Shown here in pieces: positions 14,631 to 23,302 of a stretch of 43,691 nucleotides of DNA (position 1 is the first letter of the stretch; every line of letters begins with the position of its first letter). A program made the translations under genes and the position numbers. The stretch is from Candidatus Poseidoniaceae archaeon (GTDB lineage: Archaea; Thermoplasmatota; Poseidoniia; Poseidoniales; Poseidoniaceae): contig JAQXFL010000005.1 in the NCBI GenBank assembly GCA_029250345.1, positions 1 through 43,691 on the forward strand, given 5' to 3'. The notes under the pieces were generated by a model. The model searched no databases. It was not told the DNA's origin and saw only the letters and a list, made by a program, of their open reading frames with translations.

Positions 14631-16838
14631 ATGGGCCGAAAGGAAGACAATATTAACAAAGCAACAGAAGTTATGCACATTTTACCTCAGATTCGAAATT
14701 TGTGTATCGCAGCACACATTGATCACGGAAAAACAACCCTCTCAGACAACCTCATTGCGGGAGCAGGCATGATGTCCAGTGACCTTGCAGGCGCAGCTCG
14801 TGTTCTCGATTTCGATGAGCAAGAATCCGCTCGTGGTATTACCATCAATGCAGCATCCGCATCGATGGTTCACGGCGTTGATGGTACCGACTACCTGATT
14901 AATCTCATCGACACACCCGGTCACGTTGACTTCGGTGGCGACGTAACACGTGCCATGCGTGCTGTTGACGGATGTTTCATCCTTGCATGTGCAGTCGAAG
15001 GCCCAATGCCTCAAACTGAAACCGTCGTTCGTCAAGCATTGAAAGAGAAGGTAAAGCCAGTTCTTTTCATCAACAAGGTTGACCGTCTCATCAATGAGTT
15101 GCAAGTAACTCCTGAAGACATGATGGCTCGATTTACTGAGACCATCAAAAAGGTCAACCGTCTTATCAAGCAGTTCGCTCCTGAAGAATTCAAGAAAAGC
15201 TGGCAAGTTTCCGTTGCAGACGGAACAGTCGCATTCGGTTCCGCATACCACAACTGGGGAATCACCGTCCCATACATGGCTAAATCCAAGATTTCGTTTA
15301 CAGAGATTTTCGAATACTGTAACAATGAAGACCAAAAGACACTTGCCCAAAAGGCTCCAGTCCATGAAGTTCTTCTCGACATGGCAGTTAGCAAGTTACC
15401 AGGACCTGTTGAAGCACAACCATACCGTATCCCTAACATTTGGACCGGTGATCTCGACTCGACTATTGGAAAGGCAATGATTAGCTGTGACCCAGAAGCC
15501 GAACTTGCCATGATGATCACCAAGATTTGGATGGATCCTCACGCAGGTGAAGTTGCTGTTGGACGTATTTACTCCGGTGCAATTGCACAAGGTGAATCGG
15601 TCTTTGCTATCGGTGCGGCCAAACCAGAACGTGTTCAGCAAGTCAGCATGATGGTTGGCGGCGATCGAATCACAGTCCCGAAGGTTGTTGCAGGAAACAT
15701 TGCAGCACTTACTGGTATTCGTTCTGCAGCAGCTGGTGTGACACTTTCACGCGACAAGGATTTCACTCCGTTCGAAGCTATTCGACACTACTCCGATCCA
15801 GTCGTTACCGTTGCAGTTGAGCCAAAGAGTATGAAGGACCTACCAAAGTTCATTGATGCGCTTCGTTCACTCGCAAAGTCAGATGCATCTCTCCAAGTCA
15901 CAACGAACCAAGAAACCGGTGAAGCATTGCTTGCTGGTATGGGTGAGTTGCATTTGGAAATCACCGTATACCGAATCGAAGAAGAACAGAACATCAAGGT
16001 CAGCGTCAGCCCGCCTATTGTCGTCTACCGAGAAGGTATCCAAGGAAGCAACCGTGGAAATGCGTTTGAAGGCAAATCTCCAAACCGTCACAACCGTTTC
16101 TTCTTTGAAATCGAAGCTCTCAGCCCTGAAGTGGTTACAGCACTGCGTGCTGGAGATTTGGGTTCCGGAACAATCCGGCCAAACGATGCAAAGGAAACCG
16201 GACGTAAGTTCGGCGAACTTGGAATGGACAAAGACTTGATGCGCAAGATTTACGCAATCAACGGCTCAAACGTTCTTGTGAACGACACCAAGGGTATTCA
16301 AGGCCTTCACGAAACCCGTGAACTTATCATTGAAGCTTTCAATGGCGTCTGTTCAAAAGGGCCTATTGCAGATGAACCAGTACAAGGAATGTTTGTTCGT
16401 CTTGTTGACGCAAAGCTTCACGAAGACGCTATCCACCGTGGTCCTGCACAAACAATTCCTGCAGTCCGAAACGGAATCAAAGGCGCAATGATGCGTGCCC
16501 GCACAGTTCTCTTGGAACCAATGCAAAAGGCATTCGTCTCAGTTCCAAACGACTGGCTCGGTCAAGTAACTCGTGAAGTTACAAACCGACGTGGTATCAT
16601 CGAAGATATGCCATCAGAAGGTGAAGTTACAACTGTTGTCGGTGTTCTACCAATCGCAGAAACATTCGGATTTTCCAATGATATCCGTGCTGCATCGCAA
16701 GGTCGAGCAGTTTGGAACACAGAAAACCTCGGCTTCGAACAATTGCCTCCACAATTGTTTGACAAAGTCGTCGGACAGATTCGTACACGTAAGGGGCTAA
16801 AGCCAGAACCTTACCCAGAATCCTACTATTCAGAGTGA
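14631..16838 (+). CDS. fusA: translation elongation factor 2
   Basis: GTPase that drives translocation on the ribosome. The 735-residue product has archaeal EF-2 length and order: P-loop AHIDHGKTT (28-36), switch I with RGITINAA, DTPGHVDFGGDV, NKVDR, domain II, and domain IV carrying LHEDAIHRGPAQ, whose His602 is the diphthamide acceptor; C-terminal RKGLKPEPYP. AGGTGA at 14621-14626 supports the ATG. The diphthamide ligase dph6 is encoded at 2844-3509. EF-2 lies 144 bases after rps7, probably with its own promoter (CTTAAGAA about 50 bases upstream). A GTGA overlap links its stop region to the MOSC gene. Confidence 0.97.
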   Translation: MGRKEDNINKATEVMHILPQIRNLCIAAHIDHGKTTLSDNLIAGAGMMSSDLAGAARVLDFDEQESARGITINAASASMVHGVDGTDYLINLIDTPGHVDFGGDVTRAMRAVDGCFILACAVEGPMPQTETVVRQALKEKVKPVLFINKVDRLINELQVTPEDMMARFTETIKKVNRLIKQFAPEEFKKSWQVSVADGTVAFGSAYHNWGITVPYMAKSKISFTEIFEYCNNEDQKTLAQKAPVHEVLLDMAVSKLPGPVEAQPYRIPNIWTGDLDSTIGKAMISCDPEAELAMMITKIWMDPHAGEVAVGRIYSGAIAQGESVFAIGAAKPERVQQVSMMVGGDRITVPKVVAGNIAALTGIRSAAAGVTLSRDKDFTPFEAIRHYSDPVVTVAVEPKSMKDLPKFIDALRSLAKSDASLQVTTNQETGEALLAGMGELHLEITVYRIEEEQNIKVSVSPPIVVYREGIQGSNRGNAFEGKSPNRHNRFFFEIEALSPEVVTALRAGDLGSGTIRPNDAKETGRKFGELGMDKDLMRKIYAINGSNVLVNDTKGIQGLHETRELIIEAFNGVCSKGPIADEPVQGMFVRLVDAKLHEDAIHRGPAQTIPAVRNGIKGAMMRARTVLLEPMQKAFVSVPNDWLGQVTREVTNRRGIIEDMPSEGEVTTVVGVLPIAETFGFSNDIRAASQGRAVWNTENLGFEQLPPQLFDKVVGQIRTRKGLKPEPYPESYYSE

Positions 16839-16843
16839 TCCGC

Positions 16844-17305
16844 ATGAACGGCTCGATTGTGGGCCTTTTTGCAGCACCTGAAGGTGGAGTTCCCAAGCCA
16901 CGTGTTGAACAACTCGAAGTTCGCGACGATGGCTGTACAGGCGATTATCAACGAGACAAGAAGCATCATGGCGGCCCTGACCGCGCTGTTTGCCTGTTCA
17001 GTTCCGAAGTCATTTCTCATTTACAAGAGAGCGGACATCCGATCTACCCGGGTTCCGTTGGTGAGAATATTCTCGTCAAGGGAGTCCAATGGGAAAATGT
17101 CGGTATTGGCTCGATTTTCCGCTTTGCCGACCTCACTTTGGAAGTTACATCTGATGCGCCACCGTGTAAGACGATTCGCGATTCATTTACCAACGGTAGA
17201 TTCAAGGAAATCTCAGTGAAAACAGCACCTCACATGACACGCTGGTACGCCAAAGTCATCAAGCAAGGCAACGTCAAAATCGGTGATGATTTTGAAATCA
17301 ACTGA
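16844..17305 (+). CDS. MOSC-domain protein
   Basis: A 153-residue stand-alone MOSC domain, the beta-rich fold found in molybdenum cofactor sulfurase C-termini and in YiiM-like proteins. Visible features are GDYQRDKKHHGGPDRAVCLF, GSVGENILV and, near residue 106, the conserved cysteine in APPCKTIRDSF that is thought to carry or transfer sulfur. Such proteins act in metal-sulfur or N-hydroxylated-base detoxification chemistry; which applies here is unknown. ATG at 16844 lies five bases after the EF-2 stop; a GTG overlapping that stop is an alternative. It ends in an eight-base convergent overlap with the IDI-GGPS gene. Confidence 0.87.
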   Translation: MNGSIVGLFAAPEGGVPKPRVEQLEVRDDGCTGDYQRDKKHHGGPDRAVCLFSSEVISHLQESGHPIYPGSVGENILVKGVQWENVGIGSIFRFADLTLEVTSDAPPCKTIRDSFTNGRFKEISVKTAPHMTRWYAKVIKQGNVKIGDDFEIN

Positions 17306-19112
17306 TTCGCTTTAATTGGAAGTCTGTTAATTCACGCAAGGCCTTCATTGCAGGTCCTTGTGGAATGCGGTCCAAACAAGCGTGGGCCTTTGCGTGGTAA
17401 TCGACCGCACGTTGCTTTGCATAGTCGATCGAACCGAGGTTGCCCAATGCCTTGAGTGCATCAGCAATGGCTTGAGCATCTGCAGCCTCGCCTTTTCCGA
17501 GAGCCGCAAGCAAGGTTTGTTTGTCTTCACTGTCAGGTTGTGCAAGCGCATGAATCACCATCAATGTCCTCTTACCTTGAGCTACATCAGAACCTGCTGG
17601 TTTTCCGAGTACATCTGAGTCGGACAGCACATCAATCAAATCATCCATAAGTTGGAAGCAGAGTCCGACAGCAAGACCCCAATCTGCCATACAGTCAATT
17701 GTTTCTTGGTCTGCACCGGCCATTCTTGCGCCAATTTCTGCACAGGTGAGGAACATGACAGCAGTCTTTCCTTCAATCATCTCGATGTAGTCGTCTTCCG
17801 ATACTGCGAGTTCATCTTCAAATTCGATATCCATCTGCTGACCTTCGCTGACGCGACGGACCATCCAGGCAATTCTGTTTACGAGTGGGGCTACATCGTT
17901 TGCTTGAAGCCCTTCAGCTTGTACTAATCGCTCGAACGCAATTGCAAGCATTGCATCACCGGCATTGATGGCGGTAGGGAGGTCGAACTCAATGTGGACG
18001 GCATTTCTGCCTCGTCGAACATCATCGTCATCCATGATATCATCGTGAACCAATGTGAAGTTGTGGACTGTTTCAATCGCTGCACCCACATCGAGCATTC
18101 CAGAGTGAGAGTCGCCAACCGCTTTTCCGACGAGCCATGGTAATGTTGCACGCAGCCGCTTTCCACCTCCATGAATGAGGTGGGTCATTGCAGCAGCCAG
18201 TCTTTCATGACGTGAGGCCATCAAGCTGTTCATGATACGTTGCTCAACCAACGGCTTTACCTCGAGAACAGAGATGTTGAGGCCAGCCCCCTCGGCTTCG
18301 GGTAGCATGTGTGTTACATCGCCCATGTCGTGTATTTCATCGTCGCTTAATGCGCTCAAAGCATCCGAATCTCCAATGGCGCTCCACCAGTCATCGTTCA
18401 TGATTCGAGCAGCAATGCATCGGAACCACGGTGCGACCGATCCATTGGAACGTTCCTCTTCGATGAGCATATCTTCCAATTCCTCTTGGGATACCCACAT
18501 GGTTTCCGAGACTTCGTTTTCGTTGATGTTGAGTTCAACGTCTTTCTGAGCAACTAGAATATGGTCGATTTCTCTTTCAATCCATGTTTCATTCATTCGT
18601 GCTGAATAACGCATCTTGGTCATGAAGGTAAAGTCGTCCGCCGAAATATGGCTCGGGTCGATTCCAAGTTCCTGTTCTAGTTTACGAATTGCAGCGGTTT
18701 TTACACCGAGCGCCCCTTCTTCAACCAATTCTTCGTCGCTGTGAAGCGGGTGTGAGCAGCAGGAATTCGCCCAGACCCCTGGGAATGTGACTTTGCCGTG
18801 TGCTCGACGTTGGAGCAGCAATCTCTTCTTTGAATCAAACAGCAGAACACTGAATGCACGGTGGTACGCTCCTGCGTTCCGATGAGCCGCAATTTTGGAC
18901 AGAGGTCCGAGTACTGCGTCCTTTTCATTGACTGCAATAATGGCTTCGGACATGAGTGTCGACTGCGTAGAATCAGCACCCAACGAGTCGAGTAAATCCC
19001 TCTCAGAATCAGACAGTTCGATATTCGGGACGTCTGTTATATCGTATCCGCTCATGTGAACCCCGAGTTCAATGGATTCGCGGTCGCTACATGAAGAGTT
19101 CTGTAAAGTCAT
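17298..19112 (-). CDS. fused type 1 IPP isomerase - geranylgeranyl diphosphate synthase
   Basis: One 604-residue chain with two enzymes of isoprenoid synthesis. Residues about 55-245 are a Nudix-fold type 1 isopentenyl diphosphate isomerase: catalytic Cys in WANSCCSHPL, RKLEQELGI in the Nudix helix, and the acidic segment EREIDHIL, closest in pattern to eukaryotic IDI. Residues about 285-604 are a trans-prenyl synthase: GGGKRLRA, first aspartate-rich motif DDIMDDDDVRRG, second motif DDLIDV. Together they would turn IPP into DMAPP and elongate it to GGPP for archaeal ether lipids. No stop or frameshift separates the halves. The start could also be ATG 19055 (22 residues in). It lies 42 bases downstream of isopentenyl phosphate kinase, which makes its substrate. 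Confidence 0.92.
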   Translation of the reverse strand: MTLQNSSCSDRESIELGVHMSGYDITDVPNIELSDSERDLLDSLGADSTQSTLMSEAIIAVNEKDAVLGPLSKIAAHRNAGAYHRAFSVLLFDSKKRLLLQRRAHGKVTFPGVWANSCCSHPLHSDEELVEEGALGVKTAAIRKLEQELGIDPSHISADDFTFMTKMRYSARMNETWIEREIDHILVAQKDVELNINENEVSETMWVSQEELEDMLIEEERSNGSVAPWFRCIAARIMNDDWWSAIGDSDALSALSDDEIHDMGDVTHMLPEAEGAGLNISVLEVKPLVEQRIMNSLMASRHERLAAAMTHLIHGGGKRLRATLPWLVGKAVGDSHSGMLDVGAAIETVHNFTLVHDDIMDDDDVRRGRNAVHIEFDLPTAINAGDAMLAIAFERLVQAEGLQANDVAPLVNRIAWMVRRVSEGQQMDIEFEDELAVSEDDYIEMIEGKTAVMFLTCAEIGARMAGADQETIDCMADWGLAVGLCFQLMDDLIDVLSDSDVLGKPAGSDVAQGKRTLMVIHALAQPDSEDKQTLLAALGKGEAADAQAIADALKALGNLGSIDYAKQRAVDYHAKAHACLDRIPQGPAMKALRELTDFQLKRIS

Positions 19113-19154
19113 TTGACACAACTGCGGATGAAAGTGAAAAAATTGAGGTGCAGT

Positions 19155-19979
19155 TCACTGTTTGTGAGTGACAATTGTTCCTCGAACTGGATTTCCGAGC
19201 ATTGCCGCCAGAACTCGTTCGGGTTTGCCACCGTTGACCATGACGACATTGATTCCATGAGCGGCGACATGGGCTCCTCTTGCAGCTTTCAATCCGATAC
19301 CACCCGTGACATCGATGTCTGATTGGTGAACGCCCTCAAACGTAATCTCGGGAGTCCACACTTCGATGAGATCCTTTTCAGTGGCGTGCTCGGGTGGTAT
19401 GCGAAGCAGTCCGTCAACACCGCCAATGGCAAAGACAAGACGCTTTACATTTTCCAATTCCAACGAAAGCCGAACGACTAAGTCGTCGCCCGACAAGATT
19501 CCAAATTGCTTTTCACCCTCAACATTGACCACGTCACCAAAGGTGATGTGAACCGTGTTGTCGCTCTGTGCCGTGAAGTTATCAAGGCTACCTGCAAAAT
19601 CTGTTCCCGTGTTTGTGGCCCACAGGTGAGGTGGATGGACTATGCTTTGTATTCCGTACATTCCCAAGGCATCGCATACATGTTTGTTGAGTTGTAGCAT
19701 TTCAAGTCGGACTTGGTCTACAGCCTCTTTTTGACTGGAAAGTGTACTTCCTTCTGGTGTTTCAACATGAGGGATGTATCCCTCATTGAGCCTCCAAGTT
19801 TTAGCACGCAGATGTCCAAATGACCCTGCACCGTGTACAAGAATGACCTCGAGACCCGCCGCTTGACATTTTTCAACGGTTGATGCCAGTTGATTCAGCA
19901 CGGCCATGTTCGGTGTACAGAGTGATGATTTGTCGGTGATGAGGCCTCCACCCCATTTGATGACCACTCTGTCACGCAT
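19155..19979 (-). CDS. ipk: isopentenyl phosphate kinase
   Basis: Phosphorylates isopentenyl phosphate to IPP in the archaeal mevalonate pathways. The 274-residue amino-acid-kinase-fold protein has the Lys/Gly-rich N-terminus VIKWGGGLITDK (Lys8, Lys17), and HGAGSFGH, whose final His (about 56) is the residue that distinguishes IPK from other members of the fold. Later blocks are ILSGDDLVVRLSLEL, FAIGGVDGLL and DVTGGIGLKA. It is the first gene of a minus-strand pair with the IDI-GGPS fusion, giving consecutive reactions from isopentenyl phosphate to GGPP. Confidence 0.92.
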   Translation of the reverse strand: MRDRVVIKWGGGLITDKSSLCTPNMAVLNQLASTVEKCQAAGLEVILVHGAGSFGHLRAKTWRLNEGYIPHVETPEGSTLSSQKEAVDQVRLEMLQLNKHVCDALGMYGIQSIVHPPHLWATNTGTDFAGSLDNFTAQSDNTVHITFGDVVNVEGEKQFGILSGDDLVVRLSLELENVKRLVFAIGGVDGLLRIPPEHATEKDLIEVWTPEITFEGVHQSDIDVTGGIGLKAARGAHVAAHGINVVMVNGGKPERVLAAMLGNPVRGTIVTHKQ

Positions 19980-20083
19980 GTTACACCCACTACGAAATCG
20001 CTGATGAGCATACCCCTTCGGTTTCCATCCGAATCAATATTTCTTCACCAAGGATTCATGACCCACCGCACCGACCGTGATTC

Positions 20084-20419
20084 ATGTCCGACGGTCCGTC
20101 TCTAAGCGACTTCATGCGTCATCTTCAAGCAATCTTGGAAGATTCGGAAGAAATTCCTGATCGAGAAGATCGTGAAACCCGACAATTCCAGATTGAATCA
20201 GCAATTCAAGAAGCAATTTTGTTTGGTAACCGGTACAAGGAGTTGCTCGAACATGGAATCGATCCATTCCATTTCGTTCGTTCGATGTCCAACGATGAGC
20301 ATCCACAACCAGTTTCCAAGGCTGAATCGCTAAGTCTTGGTCATGACCATTGTTCCGGCTGTGGAACACGTCTTGAGAAAGATCTCGACTTCTGCGCCTC
20401 ATGCGGCGCAAAGCGATAA
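20084..20419 (+). CDS. C-terminal zinc-ribbon protein
   Basis: A 111-residue acidic protein, helical over the first 70 residues, ending in a compact zinc ribbon with Cys 90, 93, 104 and 107 (CSGCG ... CASCG). Small proteins of this shape occur widely in archaea without known function; nucleic-acid or protein binding are both possible. It is divergent from ipk and its stop abuts that of the converging kptA (no gap). Confidence 0.75.
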   Translation: MSDGPSLSDFMRHLQAILEDSEEIPDREDRETRQFQIESAIQEAILFGNRYKELLEHGIDPFHFVRSMSNDEHPQPVSKAESLSLGHDHCSGCGTRLEKDLDFCASCGAKR

Positions 20420-21115
20420 TCACTCTTCTTCTTGCTCTTCAAGTTCCCACTGGGCAATAATTTCCAGAATGATTGGGTCATCTGCCTCGAGCTTGTAGAG
20501 GTATTCGCCAGGCATTTCGTCGACGAGGAAAACTGTCTTTCCAGCACGGTAGATGATGTGACCATCGGCTATTGCACGAACGGTGTCAACTTCAAGAATA
20601 GTTGGGCGGTGTATTCTCACATGTCCAGCTTCCATAGCGTTGGAGATGCTTCGTGAAAGGTGAATGTGCTTTCGGTCGCCTGCAGTAATACCGAGTTCCA
20701 TGGTTGTTTCTGCTTGTCCTTCTTCACATGGCCAGTACAGAGCTTCTGGGATTTGGTCGGTAGGGAGGTCCAATTCCAATTCAATGGAGTGCCCGTAGGT
20801 CGCTCTTAGCATGTCGCCTTCAACTTGGTATCGTCCTTTGTCGTCTGCGTTTGCGATTGCAGCGAAGTGCCATCCACGAAGCCAGTGGTAGTGGCGGCGT
20901 TGCTTGGAGATGGATTCAGAAAGTTCCCGAGCGTTGACCCAGCCGTTGATATCCATTTCGACATTGAACTTTTCAGGTGCGTGACGAAGAACCAACGCAA
21001 GCATACGGCCGAGGGAGTTCGATTCCCGGTCGCTCATGATGAATTTTCCTTCTTCGTTACAGGTCGGGCAGTTGGCACCTTTGAAGTGTCCGTGGGCTCT
21101 ACATTGTCGGAGCAT
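20420..21115 (-). CDS. kptA: RNA 2'-phosphotransferase (Tpt1/KptA)
   Basis: Transfers an internal 2'-phosphate from RNA to NAD, releasing ADP-ribose 1'',2''-cyclic phosphate; in eukaryotes it finishes tRNA splicing. The 231-residue product has an N-terminal zinc motif (CRAHGHFKGANCPTC) seen in archaeal members, then LGRMLALVLRHAPE with the active-site Arg-His, the GRYQVEGDMLRATYGHS block, and HIHLSRSI. ATG at 21115 begins just before the zinc motif; a TTG at 21193 would add 26 unconserved residues and crowd the divergent thiolase. Its role in archaea, where tRNA splicing leaves no 2'-phosphate, is unclear: RNA repair or ADP-ribosylation of ends are proposals. Confidence 0.9.
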   Translation of the reverse strand: MLRQCRAHGHFKGANCPTCNEEGKFIMSDRESNSLGRMLALVLRHAPEKFNVEMDINGWVNARELSESISKQRRHYHWLRGWHFAAIANADDKGRYQVEGDMLRATYGHSIELELDLPTDQIPEALYWPCEEGQAETTMELGITAGDRKHIHLSRSISNAMEAGHVRIHRPTILEVDTVRAIADGHIIYRAGKTVFLVDEMPGEYLYKLEADDPIILEIIAQWELEEQEEE

Positions 21116-21221
21116 GTTTGTAGCGGGTGACGGCGCGTTCTTAGACTCTACGGGTGGTACACTCGGTTTCAGGGCTGAATCGAACCGACTCAATCAAATG
21201 CTGGTTCTTCTTCGGCGTGTC

Positions 21222-22397
21222 ATGGTTGATGTCGCAGTCATCGGTGCAGGTCAAACCAAGTATGGTAACCACCATCTCGGTCTCAAAGGGATGTGGGCTG
21301 AAGCCGCTGAAAATGCTTTTGCGAGTGTTGACCAGAATTTCGACCCACGGCAAGTGGATGAAGCATTCATCGGCAGCGTGGCTTTCGGCGGTGGTCAACT
21401 AGGCAATACCGCTGCACTGCTTACCGAACATTCTGGGATGGAAGGCGTGGCAGTGCGTCGTGTTGAGAACGCATGTGCATCTTCTGGTTTCGCATTACGG
21501 GATGCTTGGATGGCCATTAAGAGTGGACAAGCAGACATTGTGGTTGCTGGTGGCATCGAAAAAATGAATGATCTTTCACCGGAACGCAAGCGGTTTTGGC
21601 TCGGCGTTTCGGGTGATACTGAATGGGAGCGGCTGGCTGGTCTTACCTTTCCAGGAACGTATGCGCTCATGGCTCGACGGCATTTTCACGAACATCAATC
21701 CACTCACGACGATTTAGTGCACATCAGCGTCAAAAACCACATGCATGGTTTCGAAAATCAACAGGCGCACCTTCGAAAGCAGGTCTCTTTTGAGAAAGCT
21801 GCGGGTGGTTTCATGGTCGCAGATCCCCTGACGCTCTACGACTGTTGCCCAACTTCAGATGGCGCATCATGCGTGATTTTGGCGGCAGATCATGTTGTGC
21901 GTCAATTTACCGATGACCCCGTCTGGATTCGATCATCCGGTGCAGGTTCAGACAGGCTTGCTTTGCACGACCGTCCATCCATCACCCAATTGGTAGCAAC
22001 TCAGAAGGCTTCCAAATCGGCTTATTCAGCTGCAGGGATAACTGCTCGCGATGTTGATTTAGCCGAAGTCCACGATTGTTTCACAATTGCTGAAATGATT
22101 GCAACTGAAGACCTAGGCTTTGCCGATTCTGGACAGGGCGGACTCTTTGCCCGCAACGGTGAAGGAATTCGCAATCAAGGTTCAGTCTGTCTCAATCCGA
22201 GTGGTGGTCTCAAGTCGAAGGGCCATCCTCTAGGTGCCACAGGAACCGGTCAGGCAGTTGAAGTGTTCAAGCAACTGCGTGGATCAGTCGAGTCTGAGCG
22301 ACAAGTCCGTGATGCCGAAATAGGTATCACCCACAACGTCGGAGGTTCTGGTGCCACATGTGCAGTCCATGTGTTTGGGAGGGATCGAAATGAGTGA
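21222..22397 (+). CDS. archaeal thiolase (acetyl-CoA C-acetyltransferase type)
   Basis: A 391-residue thiolase of the archaeal/SCP-x class. The nucleophilic Cys is at about 85 in ENACASSGFAL; AEVHDCFTIAE and GGLKSKGHPLGATGTGQ supply conserved His residues, and the C-terminal GITHNVGGSGAT has the His/Gly version typical of this class. In archaea such enzymes condense two acetyl-CoA and pass acetoacetyl-CoA to HMG-CoA synthase within a complex held together by a DUF35 protein. A DUF35-like gene overlaps this one by eight bases; HMG-CoA synthase is not in the window. Confidence 0.9.
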   Translation: MVDVAVIGAGQTKYGNHHLGLKGMWAEAAENAFASVDQNFDPRQVDEAFIGSVAFGGGQLGNTAALLTEHSGMEGVAVRRVENACASSGFALRDAWMAIKSGQADIVVAGGIEKMNDLSPERKRFWLGVSGDTEWERLAGLTFPGTYALMARRHFHEHQSTHDDLVHISVKNHMHGFENQQAHLRKQVSFEKAAGGFMVADPLTLYDCCPTSDGASCVILAADHVVRQFTDDPVWIRSSGAGSDRLALHDRPSITQLVATQKASKSAYSAAGITARDVDLAEVHDCFTIAEMIATEDLGFADSGQGGLFARNGEGIRNQGSVCLNPSGGLKSKGHPLGATGTGQAVEVFKQLRGSVESERQVRDAEIGITHNVGGSGATCAVHVFGRDRNE

Positions 22398-23241
22398 GAC
22401 AACTGAATGGAAGGGATACTTACTCTCGCATTCGAACGGTTCATTGCTCCTTCAGTCCCCTTACATTCATGACGGTACTCCTGTGTTCGGGCCAGACAGT
22501 GATTCAACAACAATGGCAGTGGCTGGAATCCAATATTTACATGCCCAAGGGCACAAATTCACGACCATCCGTCTACCACAATCCATTGACGCCCAAGTGG
22601 TATACATGTCAACATCGGTTGACTCGCCTCAGCGAAATCAAGATCTTGATGATGACGTTGTCGACTGGCATTTAATCGACGGTGAAGAGGCGACATTGGT
22701 TCTTTCTCAATCCGATGATGAACATTATGAGTTCGATGAACCAATCGGTACTGAAATCATGGATGACGAATTATTCACGGATATGAAGGCCGCTTGGGAG
22801 CAAGAGTGTTCCCTGCAGCATGTTTCCCAAGGTGCGTATGTCTCTCAGTCGCAATACTATGAGGGTGGAGCTGCTCGACTTTCACTCGCATCACAGAACT
22901 TTGATGGTAGCATCATTTGGCCACCACGTCAAATGGATTCGTCAGGCGTACGTCTTCCTAAGGAAGACGCCCTTCTCGCTGATGCTGCAACCGTCGAATC
23001 GTGGACGAAACTGAGTGCTGCTGGCGCACCTTCAGAATTCTCCCTACGTGCACCAATATTGGGTGGGGTTCAAACGGTTCTCGTCAAGTTCGAAGAAGGC
23101 CCTCGAGGTGTCTTTTTGGTTTGCGATGACGTCGAATATTCTCCCCGTATTGGCGACCAAGTTCATTTTGCGGTTCGTCGCATTTACGCTCAAGAAGGCT
23201 TGATTCGTTACGGTCTCAAAGCCATTCCACAGTCTGCCTAA
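22390..23241 (+). CDS. DUF35/OB-fold thiolase partner, enlarged and without zinc cysteines
   Basis: A 283-residue protein whose second half fits DUF35 (ChsH2-type acyl-CoA-associated): a ribbon-like stretch (about 160-205, with IIWPPRQ), then VESWTKLSAAG and an OB fold (about 215-280, APILGGVQTVLVKF ... IGDQVHFAVRRI). The four ribbon cysteines expected around WPPR are missing. DUF35 proteins are usually about 130 residues; the extra N-terminal half is acidic and has one stretch (GPDSDSTTMAVAGIQYL) resembling the N-terminal helix of HMG-CoA synthase/thiolase-fold proteins. Overlap with the thiolase gene supports a shared complex that channels acetoacetyl-CoA. Start ATG at 22390. Confidence 0.72.
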   Translation: MSETTEWKGYLLSHSNGSLLLQSPYIHDGTPVFGPDSDSTTMAVAGIQYLHAQGHKFTTIRLPQSIDAQVVYMSTSVDSPQRNQDLDDDVVDWHLIDGEEATLVLSQSDDEHYEFDEPIGTEIMDDELFTDMKAAWEQECSLQHVSQGAYVSQSQYYEGGAARLSLASQNFDGSIIWPPRQMDSSGVRLPKEDALLADAATVESWTKLSAAGAPSEFSLRAPILGGVQTVLVKFEEGPRGVFLVCDDVEYSPRIGDQVHFAVRRIYAQEGLIRYGLKAIPQSA

Positions 23242-23302
23242 TGCAGAGTTTCCAACTTCTCTCTCCAAAGCCTTGATAGAAAGCCATTGTTGTGGGCATC
23301 TC

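Noticed and set aside
14742..15523. long minus-strand frames opposite EF-2
   Set aside because: Antisense to a conserved GTPase, with composition typical of reverse-complement shadows.
21010..21035. tRNA T-arm-like sequence (GGGAGTTCGATTCCC)
   Set aside because: It lies inside kptA, the stem does not pair with a seven-base T-loop in register, and no acceptor, D or anticodon arm is found around it.
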